The translations under genes were made by a program, and so were the position numbers. From NCBI GenBank assembly GCA_037133755.1, contig JBAXNN010000015.1, positions 1-58,038 of the forward strand: a stretch of DNA of 58,038 nucleotides. Reading direction: 5' to 3'. A model generated the notes under the pieces. The model saw only the letters and a program-made list of their open reading frames with translations, ran no database searches and was not told the DNA's origin. Positions 32,483-41,079 of the stretch are shown here, piece after piece; positions within the stretch are counted from its first letter, which is position 1, and each line of letters begins with the position of its first letter. Origin of the DNA: F1-60-MAGs149 sp037133755 (GTDB taxonomy: Bacteria; Actinomycetota; Thermoleophilia; Gaiellales; F1-60-MAGs149).

Positions 32483-33727
32483 GTGCTCGGCCGCCGCCTC
32501 TTCCACCTCATCGGCCTCGATGACATTCCGCGTCCGCTGGTGCCGCTCCTGGTCGTCGATGCCCTCGGTTCGATCGCGTTCTCGAACTTCTTCGTCTACG
32601 TCGCCATCTGGGGCAAGGAACGGCTGCACGCCACCGACACGCAGCTCGGCATCGCCTTCCTGCTGTCGGCCCTCGCCGGCGCCTTCGCCGGGGCCTTCGG
32701 CGGCGCGCTGTCGGATCGCATCGGCCGCAAGCCCGTGATCGTGATCGGCTGGTCCGCGACCGTCGTCGTCGCGATCGTCGCGCTGGCGGCGGGCGACCGC
32801 ACCCTGCTCGGCCTGGGGGCATTCGTGGTCGTCAGCGCCGTCGCTTCGATCGGACACGGCGCCGATACCGCGCTCGTCGCCGACCTGGTGCCACCCGAGG
32901 CGCGTGAACGATCGTTTGCTGCCGTGCGGCTGACCGGCAACCTCGGCGGCGTGCTCGGTCCGTCGATCGGGGCCCTGGCCTTGGCGCTCGCCGGCTGGAG
33001 CGCGCTCTTCGCCACGGCCGCCATCCTCGGTGTGGCCGCCACGCTGATCGGCATTCGCTACCTGCCGGCGCGCGGTGCGTACTCGCCGCCCGAGCACGAG
33101 CGCGAGCGGAATTCATTCCTCGTGCTCGTCAAGGACCTCAGGTTCGGCGCGTTCTGGCTGGCCAGCGTCATGCAGTACGTCGTCTACGCCATGTACGAGA
33201 CGCTGCTCCCCGTCTCGCTCACGCAATCGCACGGCTACAGCCCCGCCGCATGGGGCGTGATCAGCGGCCTCAACCCGCTGATGGTCGTGCTCTTCCAGCT
33301 GCGCATCACGCGCTGGTCGTCGCGCACCGCGGGTGCGGCCTTCCGCTTGTCGATCGCGACGCTCCTAATGGGTCTGCCCTTCCTCCTCCTCGACGTCTCG
33401 TCCGCGATCCCCGTCGTGATTCTGCTGATCATCGTGTTCGTGATCGGCGAGATGCTCTGGGTGCCGACAGGCCAAGCCGTCGCCGAGCGCATGTCCCCGC
33501 CGTCGATGCGTGGCGCGTACCTCGGCGCGTTCTCCGCCAGCGGCGCGATGGCCTTCGCCCTCGGACCACTGGCGGGACTGCAGGTGCGCGAGCGCGCGGG
33601 TGACTCCGCGGTCTGGACGTTCACCGCGATCCTGAGCGTGATCGTGGCCGTCCTGATCCTCGTGATCGTCCGGCGGCTGCCCAACCACGGCGATGGACCG
33701 GCGGTGTCAAACCCCGAGCCAACGTAG
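32483..33727 (+). CDS. MFS transporter, 12-TM
   Basis: 414 residues from GTG 32483 (an in-frame stop at 32453 rules out longer forms). GACCAT six bases upstream is a weak -10 candidate. The MFS signature is clear: the loop 2-3 motif GGALSDRIGRKPVIVIG, and the second-half echoes RMSPPSMRGAYLGAF. About twelve helices. The cargo is unknown; most similar in style to drug or sugar exporters of the DHA1 type. It diverges from the sulfite reductase gene, and is followed 12 bp later by typA on the same strand. Confidence 0.9.
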   Translation: MLGRRLFHLIGLDDIPRPLVPLLVVDALGSIAFSNFFVYVAIWGKERLHATDTQLGIAFLLSALAGAFAGAFGGALSDRIGRKPVIVIGWSATVVVAIVALAAGDRTLLGLGAFVVVSAVASIGHGADTALVADLVPPEARERSFAAVRLTGNLGGVLGPSIGALALALAGWSALFATAAILGVAATLIGIRYLPARGAYSPPEHERERNSFLVLVKDLRFGAFWLASVMQYVVYAMYETLLPVSLTQSHGYSPAAWGVISGLNPLMVVLFQLRITRWSSRTAGAAFRLSIATLLMGLPFLLLDVSSAIPVVILLIIVFVIGEMLWVPTGQAVAERMSPPSMRGAYLGAFSASGAMAFALGPLAGLQVRERAGDSAVWTFTAILSVIVAVLILVIVRRLPNHGDGPAVSNPEPT

Positions 33728-33739
33728 ACTGCGTCCCCA

Positions 33740-35569
33740 GTGGAACGCCGCGACTCGATCCGGAACATCGCGATCGTCGCGCACGTCGATCACGGCAAGA
33801 CGACGCTCGTCGACGCCATGCTGTGGCAGTCGGGGGCCTTCCGCGCCAACCAAGACGTCGGCGAACGCGTCATGGACTCGAACGATCTCGAGCGCGAGAA
33901 GGGCATCACGATCCTCGCCAAGAACACGGCGGTTCGGTACGGCGACACGAAAATCAACATCATCGACACGCCCGGCCATGCCGACTTCGGCGGTGAGGTC
34001 GAGCGCGGCCTGACCATGGTCGACGCCGTCGTCCTGCTTGTCGACTCCAGTGAGGGCCCGCTGCCGCAGACGCGCTTCGTGCTGCGCAAGGCCCTCGAGT
34101 CGCACCTGCCGGTGATCCTCGTGATCAACAAGGTCGATCGCCCTGACGCCCGCATCGCCGAGGTCCTCGATGAGACCTACGCGCTGTTCCTCGACCTCGA
34201 CGCCACCGAGGAGCAGATCGACTTTCCGATCGTCTACACGAACGCGCGTGCCGGGCACGCCTCGAACGACGGCCCGGATCAGCTGCACGAGAACCTCGAG
34301 CCGCTGTTCGACACGATTCTCAAGCACGTGCCGGCGCCCGAGCACGATCCGAACCATCCGCTGCAGGCACTCGTCACGAACCTCGACGCGTCGCCGTACA
34401 TGGGTCGCCTCGCGCTCTGCCGCATCCATCACGGCACGATGCGCAAGGGCGAGACCGTCGCGTGGTGCCGCGCCGACGGCACCATCGAGAACGTCAAGCT
34501 GACCGAGCTGTACATCACCGAAGAGCTCGAGCGGCTACCCGCCGACGAGGCCGGCCCGGGTGACATCGTCGCCATCGCCGGCATCCCCGAGGTGACGATC
34601 GGCGAGACCATCGCCGCCGTTGAGGACGCGCGCCCGCTGCCGGTGATCGCCGTCGACGAGCCGAGCCTCTCAATGACGATCGGTATCAACACGTCGCCGC
34701 TTGTCGGCAAGAGCGGCAAGAAGCTGACCGCCACGATGGTCAAGCAGCGCCTCGAGCAGGAGCTCGTCGGCAACGTGTCGCTGCGCGTCACGCCCACCGA
34801 TCGCCCGGACGCGTGGGAGGTGCAGGGCCGCGGCGAGCTGCAGCTGGCCGTGCTCGTCGAGACCATGCGCCGCGAGGGCTTCGAGCTGACCGTCGGCAAG
34901 CCGCAGGTCGTCACGCGCATGATCGACGGCAAGCGCCACGAGCCGATGGAGCGCCTCGCGATCGACGTGCCCGAGGAGTACTCCGGCGTCGTCATCCAGA
35001 TGCTCGGCATCCGCAAGGGCCGCATGGAGCAGATGGTCAACCACGGTGCCGGCTGGGTCCGCATCGAGGAAATCGTCCCCGCGCGCGGCCTAATCGGCTT
35101 CCGCACCGAGTTCCTGACCGAGACCCGCGGCACGGGCCAGCTGCATCACGTCCTCGAGGGCTTCGAGCCGTGGCACGGCGAGATCCGCTCGCGCCAGAAT
35201 GGCTCGCTGATCGCCGACCGCCAGGGCGTCGCAACGGAACACGCGCTGATGACGCTCCAGGAGCGCGGCGAGATGTTCATCGAGCCGGGCATCGACGTCT
35301 ACAACGGCATGATCATCGGCCTCAACGCGCGCAGCGATGACATGGAGATCAATCCGACGCGCGAGAAGAAGCTGACGAACATGCGCGCCGCCTCCGCCGA
35401 GGAGCTCGTGCGCCTGACGCCGCCACGCCACCTCTCGCTCGAGCAGGCGCTCGAGTTCATCGCCGAGGACGAGTGCGTCGAGGTCACCCCCGACGCCGTG
35501 CGCCTGCGCAAGGTCGAACTCGACCCCAACTTGCGCAGACGCTTAGACAAGGCCAAGAAGGGTCTGTAG
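33740..35569 (+). CDS. typA: ribosome-associated GTPase TypA/BipA
   Basis: 609 residues, GTG start at 33740 (TAGACT lies nine bases upstream). G motifs: AHVDHGKT (14-21), DTPGHADFGGEVERG (G3), NKVDR (G4). The middle and C-terminal parts match the EF-G-like domains III and V plus the BipA-specific C-terminal domain (GTGQLHHVLEGFEPW, VATEHALMTLQERGEMFIEPG). TypA/BipA binds the ribosome like EF-G and helps assembly and translation under stress and at low temperature. Full-length. The last 16 bases of the gene are included in the downstream 134-bp tandem repeat. Confidence 0.97.
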   Translation: MERRDSIRNIAIVAHVDHGKTTLVDAMLWQSGAFRANQDVGERVMDSNDLEREKGITILAKNTAVRYGDTKINIIDTPGHADFGGEVERGLTMVDAVVLLVDSSEGPLPQTRFVLRKALESHLPVILVINKVDRPDARIAEVLDETYALFLDLDATEEQIDFPIVYTNARAGHASNDGPDQLHENLEPLFDTILKHVPAPEHDPNHPLQALVTNLDASPYMGRLALCRIHHGTMRKGETVAWCRADGTIENVKLTELYITEELERLPADEAGPGDIVAIAGIPEVTIGETIAAVEDARPLPVIAVDEPSLSMTIGINTSPLVGKSGKKLTATMVKQRLEQELVGNVSLRVTPTDRPDAWEVQGRGELQLAVLVETMRREGFELTVGKPQVVTRMIDGKRHEPMERLAIDVPEEYSGVVIQMLGIRKGRMEQMVNHGAGWVRIEEIVPARGLIGFRTEFLTETRGTGQLHHVLEGFEPWHGEIRSRQNGSLIADRQGVATEHALMTLQERGEMFIEPGIDVYNGMIIGLNARSDDMEINPTREKKLTNMRAASAEELVRLTPPRHLSLEQALEFIAEDECVEVTPDAVRLRKVELDPNLRRRLDKAKKGL

Positions 35570-35821
35570 ACCGCCGTTGGCGAAGGGCCGCAGGTCCTTC
35601 CCCCAACGGCAAGGCCAAAGCCGGACGCAGTCCGGCGCCGAGTACGGAGCTTCCCACGCGCAGCGTGGGCAGTTGAAGCTCCGTGCTCAAGAAGGGTCTG
35701 TAGACCCCCGTTGGCGAAGGGCCGCAGGCCCTTCCCCCAACGGCAAGGCCAAAGCCGGACGCAGTCCGGCGCCGAGCACGGAGCTTCCCACGCGCAGCGT
35801 GGGCACGTGAAGCTCCGTGCT
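35554..35821 (+). repeat. 134-bp tandem duplication with three GCA-loop hairpins per unit
   Basis: Copy 1 spans 35554-35687 (its first 16 bases are the end of typA); copy 2 spans 35688-35821. Each copy has three hairpins with identical GCA loops: CCGTTGG...GGGCC-GCA-GG(T/C)CC...CCAACGG; CCGGAC-GCA-GTCCGG; and a long one with CCCACGC-GCA-GCGTGGG inside a GGAGCTTC/GAAGCTCC stem. Copy differences at 35605 against 35739 and at 35643 against 35777 leave the stems intact through G-T wobbles. The 307 bp between typA and the aminotransferase hold this array and little else. Likely terminators or an RNA element. Confidence 0.85.
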
Positions 35822-35864
35822 CACAAGGCGAACGCCCTCCAGCGCCGCCCCTTTACCCCATGGG

Positions 35865-35870
35865 TATGGT
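35865..35870 (+). promoter_or_regulatory. -10 box TATGGT deciding GTG start at 35877
   Basis: TATGGT then six bases then GTG 35877. It rejects the longer frame beginning at 35817 inside the tandem repeat. Confidence 0.6.
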
Positions 35871-35876
35871 GTCGTT

Positions 35877-37058
35877 GTGAGCGAGTTCCCCCACTACTCC
35901 GCACTCAGCCTCCGCCTATCCGACGAACCGGACCCGGCGTGGAAGGTCCATACGATCGCCGCGAAGCGCAAGGCCGCGGGCGAGGACGTGATCATCCTCT
36001 CAATCGGCGAGCCCGACTCGCCGCCGCCGCCCGCCGTGCTGGCGGAGATCGAGGCGTCGATCGCTCGTGGGCGCACGCGCTACTCGAATGCGCGCGGTGA
36101 GGACAACGTGATCGAGGCGATCTGCCGCTACACGTCGAAGCAGGCGGGCCGCACGATCGAGCCCGACATGGTCAACTTCTTCCCCGGTGCGCAGACCGCG
36201 CTGTTCGGGATGCTGATGACGATCGTCGGCCCCGGCGACGGGCTGATCGTGCCCGAGCCGTTCTACGCGCCGTACACCCAGGTGCTCGGTGCGACCGGCG
36301 TCGAGGTTGGCCACATCGCGCTCAAGCCGGAGCACGGCTTCCACCCGTCGATCGACGAGCTGCGTGCCGCGATCACGCCGCGCACGCGCGCGATGGTGAT
36401 CACCAACCCGCACAACCCGACCGGCGCCGTGCTCACGCGCGACGAGCTGACGGCGATCGCCGAGCTCTGCCGCGAGCACGACATGTGGCTCGTGGCCGAC
36501 GAGGTCTACAACGAGTTCATCTACACCGGCGCGTTCACGAGCATCCTCGCCCTCGAGGGCTACGAGGATCGCACGATCGCACTTGGCACGCTCTCGAAGT
36601 CGTACGCCATGACGGGCTTTCGGCACGGCTGGGCCGTCGGGCCCGCTGCGGTCGGCGCGCGCGCCGCGGTGCTGCTCGAGGCGATGCTGTTCGGCTGCGT
36701 GCAGTTCATCCAAGACGCCGGTGCCGTCGCGCTGTCCGATGACGGCGCCTTTCCGCGTGCCGAGCGCGCCAAGTACCTGCGCCGCCTCGACCTGATCATG
36801 GCCGAGCTCGAAGGCGCCGCCACGATCTCGCCGCGCCGCCCCGAGGCCGGCATGTTCGTGATGATCGACATCCGGCCGACCGGACTCGACGCCGAGACGT
36901 TCGCGATGCGGCTGCTCGACGAGGAGAAGGTCGCCGTGCTGCCCACGCACACGTTCGGCCCCTCCGGCACTGGGCACGTGAGGATCTCGCTCGGCATGGA
37001 CGACGACACCCTGCTCGAGGCCGCGCGGCGCATTCGCCGCTTCGCCGACGCGCTCTAA
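35877..37058 (+). CDS. class I/II PLP-dependent aminotransferase
   Basis: 393 residues from GTG 35877. Fold type I aminotransferase: GEPDSPPP near residue 45 (substrate carboxylate region), NPHNPTG (about 178-184), DEVYNEF (about 208), and the PLP lysine in TLSKSYAMTGFRHGW (about residue 242). C-terminal Arg for the alpha-carboxylate in HVRISLG. Near aspartate/alanine aminotransferases; substrate is not certain. Its TAA stop overlaps that of the multicopper oxidase gene by four bases (37055-37058). Confidence 0.93.
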   Translation: MSEFPHYSALSLRLSDEPDPAWKVHTIAAKRKAAGEDVIILSIGEPDSPPPPAVLAEIEASIARGRTRYSNARGEDNVIEAICRYTSKQAGRTIEPDMVNFFPGAQTALFGMLMTIVGPGDGLIVPEPFYAPYTQVLGATGVEVGHIALKPEHGFHPSIDELRAAITPRTRAMVITNPHNPTGAVLTRDELTAIAELCREHDMWLVADEVYNEFIYTGAFTSILALEGYEDRTIALGTLSKSYAMTGFRHGWAVGPAAVGARAAVLLEAMLFGCVQFIQDAGAVALSDDGAFPRAERAKYLRRLDLIMAELEGAATISPRRPEAGMFVMIDIRPTGLDAETFAMRLLDEEKVAVLPTHTFGPSGTGHVRISLGMDDDTLLEAARRIRRFADAL

Positions 37059-38662
37059 GGAGCGGTCTCGGGGATCGTCAGGGGCGGTGCCCCCCGATCG
37101 ACGACCTTGACGATCGCCATCATCCCGTGGTCCTCGTGCACCAGTACGTGGCAATGGAAGACGAAGGTGCCGGCGTAGTCGGCGAACGGGATGCGGATCG
37201 TGATCGTCTTGCCCGGTGCGATCGCGATGGAGTCCGCCCACTGCGGCTCGCCCTTCAGCGCCTTGCCGTCTTCGCGCACGACCTGGTAGTCGTCGACGTG
37301 GAGGTGGAAGTTGTGCCACTCGGGCGAGTCGTTCGCGATCTTCCACTCCTCGACCGTGTTGAGCCCGGCGACGAAGGTCGGCCCTGCCATGCCGTGGTGG
37401 TCGTAGAACATCGCCCCGTCGATGAAGAATTTCGGCGGTGCCTGTGTCATGCGGATCGTGTGGCGCGCGGCGATCTTCACGTTGGGACCACGAAGATCGC
37501 GGTCGGGTAGGAGGTTCGCGGGAATCTGCTGCGGCGTCTGCGCCGTGCCGGTCACGTTGAGCGAGGCGACCTGCACGCGCGGCTGCTTGCCGTACGGCGT
37601 CGGGCGCTGGTTGAAGGCCGCCTGGATCAGCGGGAACGAGCCCGTCGACGGACCCGCCTGCACGAGCACCTCCATGCGCTGGCCGGGAGCAAGCCAGAGC
37701 TCACCCACCTGCTTGGGGTGCGCGAACGTGCTCGCATCCGACGACAGCTGCCAGTAGCGGGCGCCGCCCATCGGCAGGATCTTGAGGAAGCGCTCGTACG
37801 AGGCGTTGAGGATGCGCCAGCGCTGCGTCTCGCCGGGGTGGATGTCGACGCGCGGCTGAACCTGACCGTTGATCGTGATCAGGCGATGCTCGGGCGTGAG
37901 GTACTGCGAACTCGCCACCACACCGTTCTTGACGGTCACGTTCTGAAAGACCATCAGACGATCGACGAGACCCTTGATGCCGGGGACATTGTCGAGCCCG
38001 CCCTTGACGATGATCGCACCGGCCTGTCCTTCGCCGACCTGCATGTCGGTGTAGTGATGCCCGTGCGGGTGGTACCAGAAGAGCCCGGCCGGATGATTGG
38101 CCGGCAGCTGGTAGCGATACTGGTACTGGCTGCCCGGCGGGATCTTCAGCAACACGTCATCGGCCGGCGCGACCGGCGAGACGTGCATGCCGTGCACGTG
38201 CAGGTTCGTGATGTTGCCCAGCTTCTGCGGATACACGGCGTAGGGCTGGCCGGGATAGATCGGCGGCGGGTTCTGCGAGGACGCGCCGTACGGCAGGTAC
38301 CTCGGCTTCATGCGATTGCGCAGCAGGACGTTGAGCTTGTCGCCGGGGTTGACGACCAGGGTCGTGCCCGGGAACTGCCCGTTGTAGACCTCGCTGCGTA
38401 CGGTGCGGCCGCCAAGATCGAACGTGCTCATGCCGGCGGTGAGGGTGTAGTTGAGAACCCCGTCGACCGACGAGACCGCGTTCGGTGTCTGCAGCGGCTG
38501 GCCGGTGGCGTAGCCCTCACAGGCCTGACATGGCGGCGTGGTCTTCGGACCGGCACCCGCGGGCGTCGTGCGTGTCACGAAGCTGCTTCCCGCGACGATC
38601 GCAACCAGCAACGCGATGACGCCGAGGGCGCGGACGACGAGCGATCGATGAGAGCGCGCCAT
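37055..38662 (-). CDS. secreted multicopper oxidase
   Basis: 535 residues from ATG 38662; TACGCT lies six bases upstream. Signal/anchor helix at about 10-30 (VVRALGVIALLVAIVAGSSF). All four copper-motif groups are there: HVHGMH (155-160), HPHGHH (198-203), HNFHLH (near 450) and HCHVLVHEDHGMM (503-515, T1 Cys504 with axial Met near 514). The layout matches three-domain laccase-like/CueO-like oxidases. Expected to oxidise phenols or cuprous copper outside the cell. Another copper protein, the topaquinone amine oxidase, is encoded at 50755. Confidence 0.95.
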   Translation of the reverse strand: MARSHRSLVVRALGVIALLVAIVAGSSFVTRTTPAGAGPKTTPPCQACEGYATGQPLQTPNAVSSVDGVLNYTLTAGMSTFDLGGRTVRSEVYNGQFPGTTLVVNPGDKLNVLLRNRMKPRYLPYGASSQNPPPIYPGQPYAVYPQKLGNITNLHVHGMHVSPVAPADDVLLKIPPGSQYQYRYQLPANHPAGLFWYHPHGHHYTDMQVGEGQAGAIIVKGGLDNVPGIKGLVDRLMVFQNVTVKNGVVASSQYLTPEHRLITINGQVQPRVDIHPGETQRWRILNASYERFLKILPMGGARYWQLSSDASTFAHPKQVGELWLAPGQRMEVLVQAGPSTGSFPLIQAAFNQRPTPYGKQPRVQVASLNVTGTAQTPQQIPANLLPDRDLRGPNVKIAARHTIRMTQAPPKFFIDGAMFYDHHGMAGPTFVAGLNTVEEWKIANDSPEWHNFHLHVDDYQVVREDGKALKGEPQWADSIAIAPGKTITIRIPFADYAGTFVFHCHVLVHEDHGMMAIVKVVDRGAPPLTIPETAP

Positions 38663-38668
38663 GGCGGA

Positions 38669-38674
38669 AGCGTA
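38669..38674 (-). promoter_or_regulatory. -10 box TACGCT, multicopper oxidase gene
   Basis: Minus-strand TACGCT, six bases before ATG 38662, only 20 bp from the opposing -10 at 38695. Confidence 0.55.
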
Positions 38675-38694
38675 CAGCGCGTGCCGCGTTCGTC

Positions 38695-38700
38695 CATACT
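38695..38700 (+). promoter_or_regulatory. -10-like CATACT, serine hydrolase gene 2
   Basis: CATACT, seven bases before ATG 38708. Confidence 0.5.
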
Positions 38701-38707
38701 GCCCCGC

Positions 38708-39892
38708 ATGAGTGGGCAACCAGCACTCTCGGTCGAGAACTGGCTTTGGGACATGTACGGCATGCGCTCGGCGCAGCGTCTCGCGGAGTTCCGGCCGCTC
38801 GAGCGCATCAGCCGCGGCACCGGTCCCGTGCGCGACCTCCCCGTTGCGCTGATCGATCTCGATCACGTCGAGCTGGTTGACCGCTCGGGCGCCACGATCA
38901 CCCTCGAGCACCACCTCGAGACGTCGTTCACCGAGGGCCTCATCGTCGTCCAGGACGGCACGGTCGTCTACGAGCGCTACCTCAACGGACTGCAGCCCGA
39001 CACGCAGCATCTCCTCGCCAGCGTGACCAAGTCGATCACGGCCTCGGTCCTCGGTATTGAGATTGGCAAGGGAACGCTGCGCCGCGACGATCGTGTCGCC
39101 GCTATCGCCCCGGAGTTCATGGGGACGAGCGTCGAGGACGCAACCGTGGGGCAGCTGATCGACATGACGGTCGGCACGGCCTTCTCCGAGGTCCACGACG
39201 AGGTCGCCGACCCCACGCAGGAATCGGACCTGATGCGCTTCTTCCGCCAGACCGGAACGATGCCGCTCGGCGACGCCGACCCGATCGGGGTGCTCGGCCT
39301 GTTCCGCGAGCTGGGGCAGGCGTATCCGCACGGCGACCACTTCGAGTACCGCACGCCGCTGACCTGCGTGGTTGGCCGCATCCTCGAGGTGACCACCGGC
39401 CGGTCGTACATCGACCTCATCTCGGACGACCTCTGGTCGCAGATCGGCGCCGAGCACGACGCCGCGATCGTGATCGACGTTGGTGGCTTCCCGTTTGCCG
39501 GCGGCGGCATGACGGCGACGTTGCGCGACATCGCGCGCTACGGCCTCGCGCTCCTCGACAACGGTGTGGTGGCGGGCGAGCAGGTGATCCCGACCGCCTG
39601 GATCGCCTCGACGCGCGATGGCTCCGACGACACGCGCCGCGCCTTTGCCGGCTGTCCGCAACTGACCGACGAGGATCGTGCCACGTGGTCTGAGTACCGC
39701 GACGCCTTCTGGGTCGTCGAGCCCGGCAAGGTCTACGAGGCGCTCGGGCTGTTCGGCCAGATCTGCCGCATCAACACGGAGACGAACACCGTGATCACGC
39801 GCTTCTCGGCGCAACCGATGCTCGAGCGCACCGAGATCGGCTTCGAGACGTATCGCGCGCATGCGGCCATCGAAGCCGCGCTCGCCGGCTAG
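38708..39892 (+). CDS. serine hydrolase, beta-lactamase/esterase family, second copy
   Basis: 394 residues from ATG 38708. SxxK is SVTK (Ser105-Lys108) in LLASVTKSITASVLG; the YxN-like site is YRTPLT. A GGFPFAGGGMTATLRDIARYG block is diagnostic of the 6-aminohexanoate-dimer hydrolase/EstB-like group. No signal peptide. It shares family and overall length with the protein encoded at 23613-24770 but is well diverged from it, so not a recent duplicate. Its TAG stop overlaps the next convergent gene by four bases (CTAG). Confidence 0.92.
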   Translation: MSGQPALSVENWLWDMYGMRSAQRLAEFRPLERISRGTGPVRDLPVALIDLDHVELVDRSGATITLEHHLETSFTEGLIVVQDGTVVYERYLNGLQPDTQHLLASVTKSITASVLGIEIGKGTLRRDDRVAAIAPEFMGTSVEDATVGQLIDMTVGTAFSEVHDEVADPTQESDLMRFFRQTGTMPLGDADPIGVLGLFRELGQAYPHGDHFEYRTPLTCVVGRILEVTTGRSYIDLISDDLWSQIGAEHDAAIVIDVGGFPFAGGGMTATLRDIARYGLALLDNGVVAGEQVIPTAWIASTRDGSDDTRRAFAGCPQLTDEDRATWSEYRDAFWVVEPGKVYEALGLFGQICRINTETNTVITRFSAQPMLERTEIGFETYRAHAAIEAALAG

Positions 39893-41019
39893 ATCCGGCC
39901 GGCCGCGCGCAAGAGCTCGACGACGCGGTCGCGCGGGAGCGCGGGGACGCGGCGGCCGAGGCGGCCGTGCATCTCCTCGTTCGCCACGAGTGCATTGACG
40001 ATCGCCTCCTCGACGCTCTGCACCGTGGCGGCAAAGAGGCTGTCGATGCGCGTCCACGGGAGAAAGCGCAACTCGTTGATCTCGTCGCTCGTAGGCTCGC
40101 CGAGTGGGAAGCCACCGGAGAACGCGCCCGGGTTAGCCGTCGAGAACGCGAGGAAGATGTCACCGGAGAAGTGCGAGCCGGTCGTCCCGAGACGGGCGAG
40201 ACCGAGCGGGATGCGTCGCGCGAGGGCCTTCATTTGCGTGGGCAGAAGCGGCGCGTCGGTGGCGAGGATCACGATGATCGAGCCGGCACCCGGCGGTACG
40301 ACCCAGTCGTCCGAGCCGAGCGGATCGTCGTCCTTGAGCGCTTCACCGAGCTTGACGCCCGCAATCGTCAGCTCGGACCGCGAGCCGAAGTTGGCCTGCA
40401 CGAACGCGCCAACGGTGAACGTCTCCGGCCCCCACGCCACCTGGCGCGAGGCCGTGCCGCTGCCGGCCTTGAAGCCACAGCAGTTCATGCCGGTACCACC
40501 GCCAACCGAACCCTCTTCGATCGGACCCGAGGCCGCCGCATCGAACGCGGCGTGGACCTCGGCCTCCGTGATGCGGCGGTCGTTGAGCTTGTGCAGGAAC
40601 CCATCCCACGTCTCGGCCGCAACGGGCAGCGCCCACTCGTCGTTCGGGTCGGGAAAGCGCTCGTGCATCCAGCTGTTGATGCCCGCCTGCGCAATGCCGA
40701 CAGCCGCCGTGCTGGTAATGGCGATCGGTAGGCTGACCGTGCCCGACTCCTCGATCCACACCCAGCCCGTCATCTCACCGTTGCCGTTAAGCGAGTACAC
40801 ACCCGCGGCGCATGCATCGTGCGGATTGGCCTTGCCGCGCGGATGGATGCCGGTCACGCCGGTGCGTACGTCGTCGCCTTCGATCACCGTCGTGTAGCCC
40901 ACCTCGACGCCAGCCACATCCGTGATCGCGTTCCATGGGCCGGGGGTCCCATCGAACGGGATGCCGAGCGCGCGAGCACGGGGCTTGCCGGACGGAGTGG
41001 CGAGATGCGGATCGGTCAT
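39889..41019 (-). CDS. P1-family (DmpA-like) aminopeptidase
   Basis: 376 residues from ATG 41019; CATACT seven bases upstream. The S58/P1 fold is recognisable: opening ITDVAGVEVGYTTVIEGDD, GGGTGMNCCGFKAGSGTASR (about 173-192), and the autocleavage site Gly246-Ser247 in AGSIIVILATDAPLLP, where Ser247 becomes the N-terminal nucleophile after self-processing. Such enzymes cleave N-terminal residues, D-amino acid amides or beta-peptides. It shares its locus with an amidase and a prolyl-aminopeptidase-like hydrolase, suggesting peptide or amide scavenging. Confidence 0.94.
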   Translation of the reverse strand: MTDPHLATPSGKPRARALGIPFDGTPGPWNAITDVAGVEVGYTTVIEGDDVRTGVTGIHPRGKANPHDACAAGVYSLNGNGEMTGWVWIEESGTVSLPIAITSTAAVGIAQAGINSWMHERFPDPNDEWALPVAAETWDGFLHKLNDRRITEAEVHAAFDAAASGPIEEGSVGGGTGMNCCGFKAGSGTASRQVAWGPETFTVGAFVQANFGSRSELTIAGVKLGEALKDDDPLGSDDWVVPPGAGSIIVILATDAPLLPTQMKALARRIPLGLARLGTTGSHFSGDIFLAFSTANPGAFSGGFPLGEPTSDEINELRFLPWTRIDSLFAATVQSVEEAIVNALVANEEMHGRLGRRVPALPRDRVVELLRAAGRI

Positions 41020-41026
41020 GGCCGGG

Positions 41027-41032
41027 AGTATG
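41027..41032 (-). promoter_or_regulatory. -10-like CATACT, P1 peptidase gene
   Basis: Minus-strand CATACT seven bases before ATG 41019; 20 bp from the opposing TAGGCT at 41053. Confidence 0.5.
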
Positions 41033-41052
41033 ACGCGCGCACCGATTGCCCG

Positions 41053-41079
41053 TAGGCTTCTCGCCAACGAGGAGGCACC
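41053..41079 (+). promoter_or_regulatory. -10 TAGGCT and strong ribosome binding site for gene at 41080
   Basis: TAGGCT (41053-41058) followed by GAGGAGG (41069-41075), five bases before GTG 41080. Unlike most neighbours this gene has a short leader with a ribosome binding site. Confidence 0.6.

Noticed and set aside
35554..35821. CRISPR-like array behind typA
   Set aside because: Only two units, 134 bp long, directly abutting without spacers and with internal hairpins; no cas genes.
38663..40057. N-terminal extension of the multicopper oxidase to a 1000-codon frame
   Set aside because: The added 465 residues run antisense through a serine hydrolase gene and are low-complexity; the signal peptide and -10 box fix the start at 38662.
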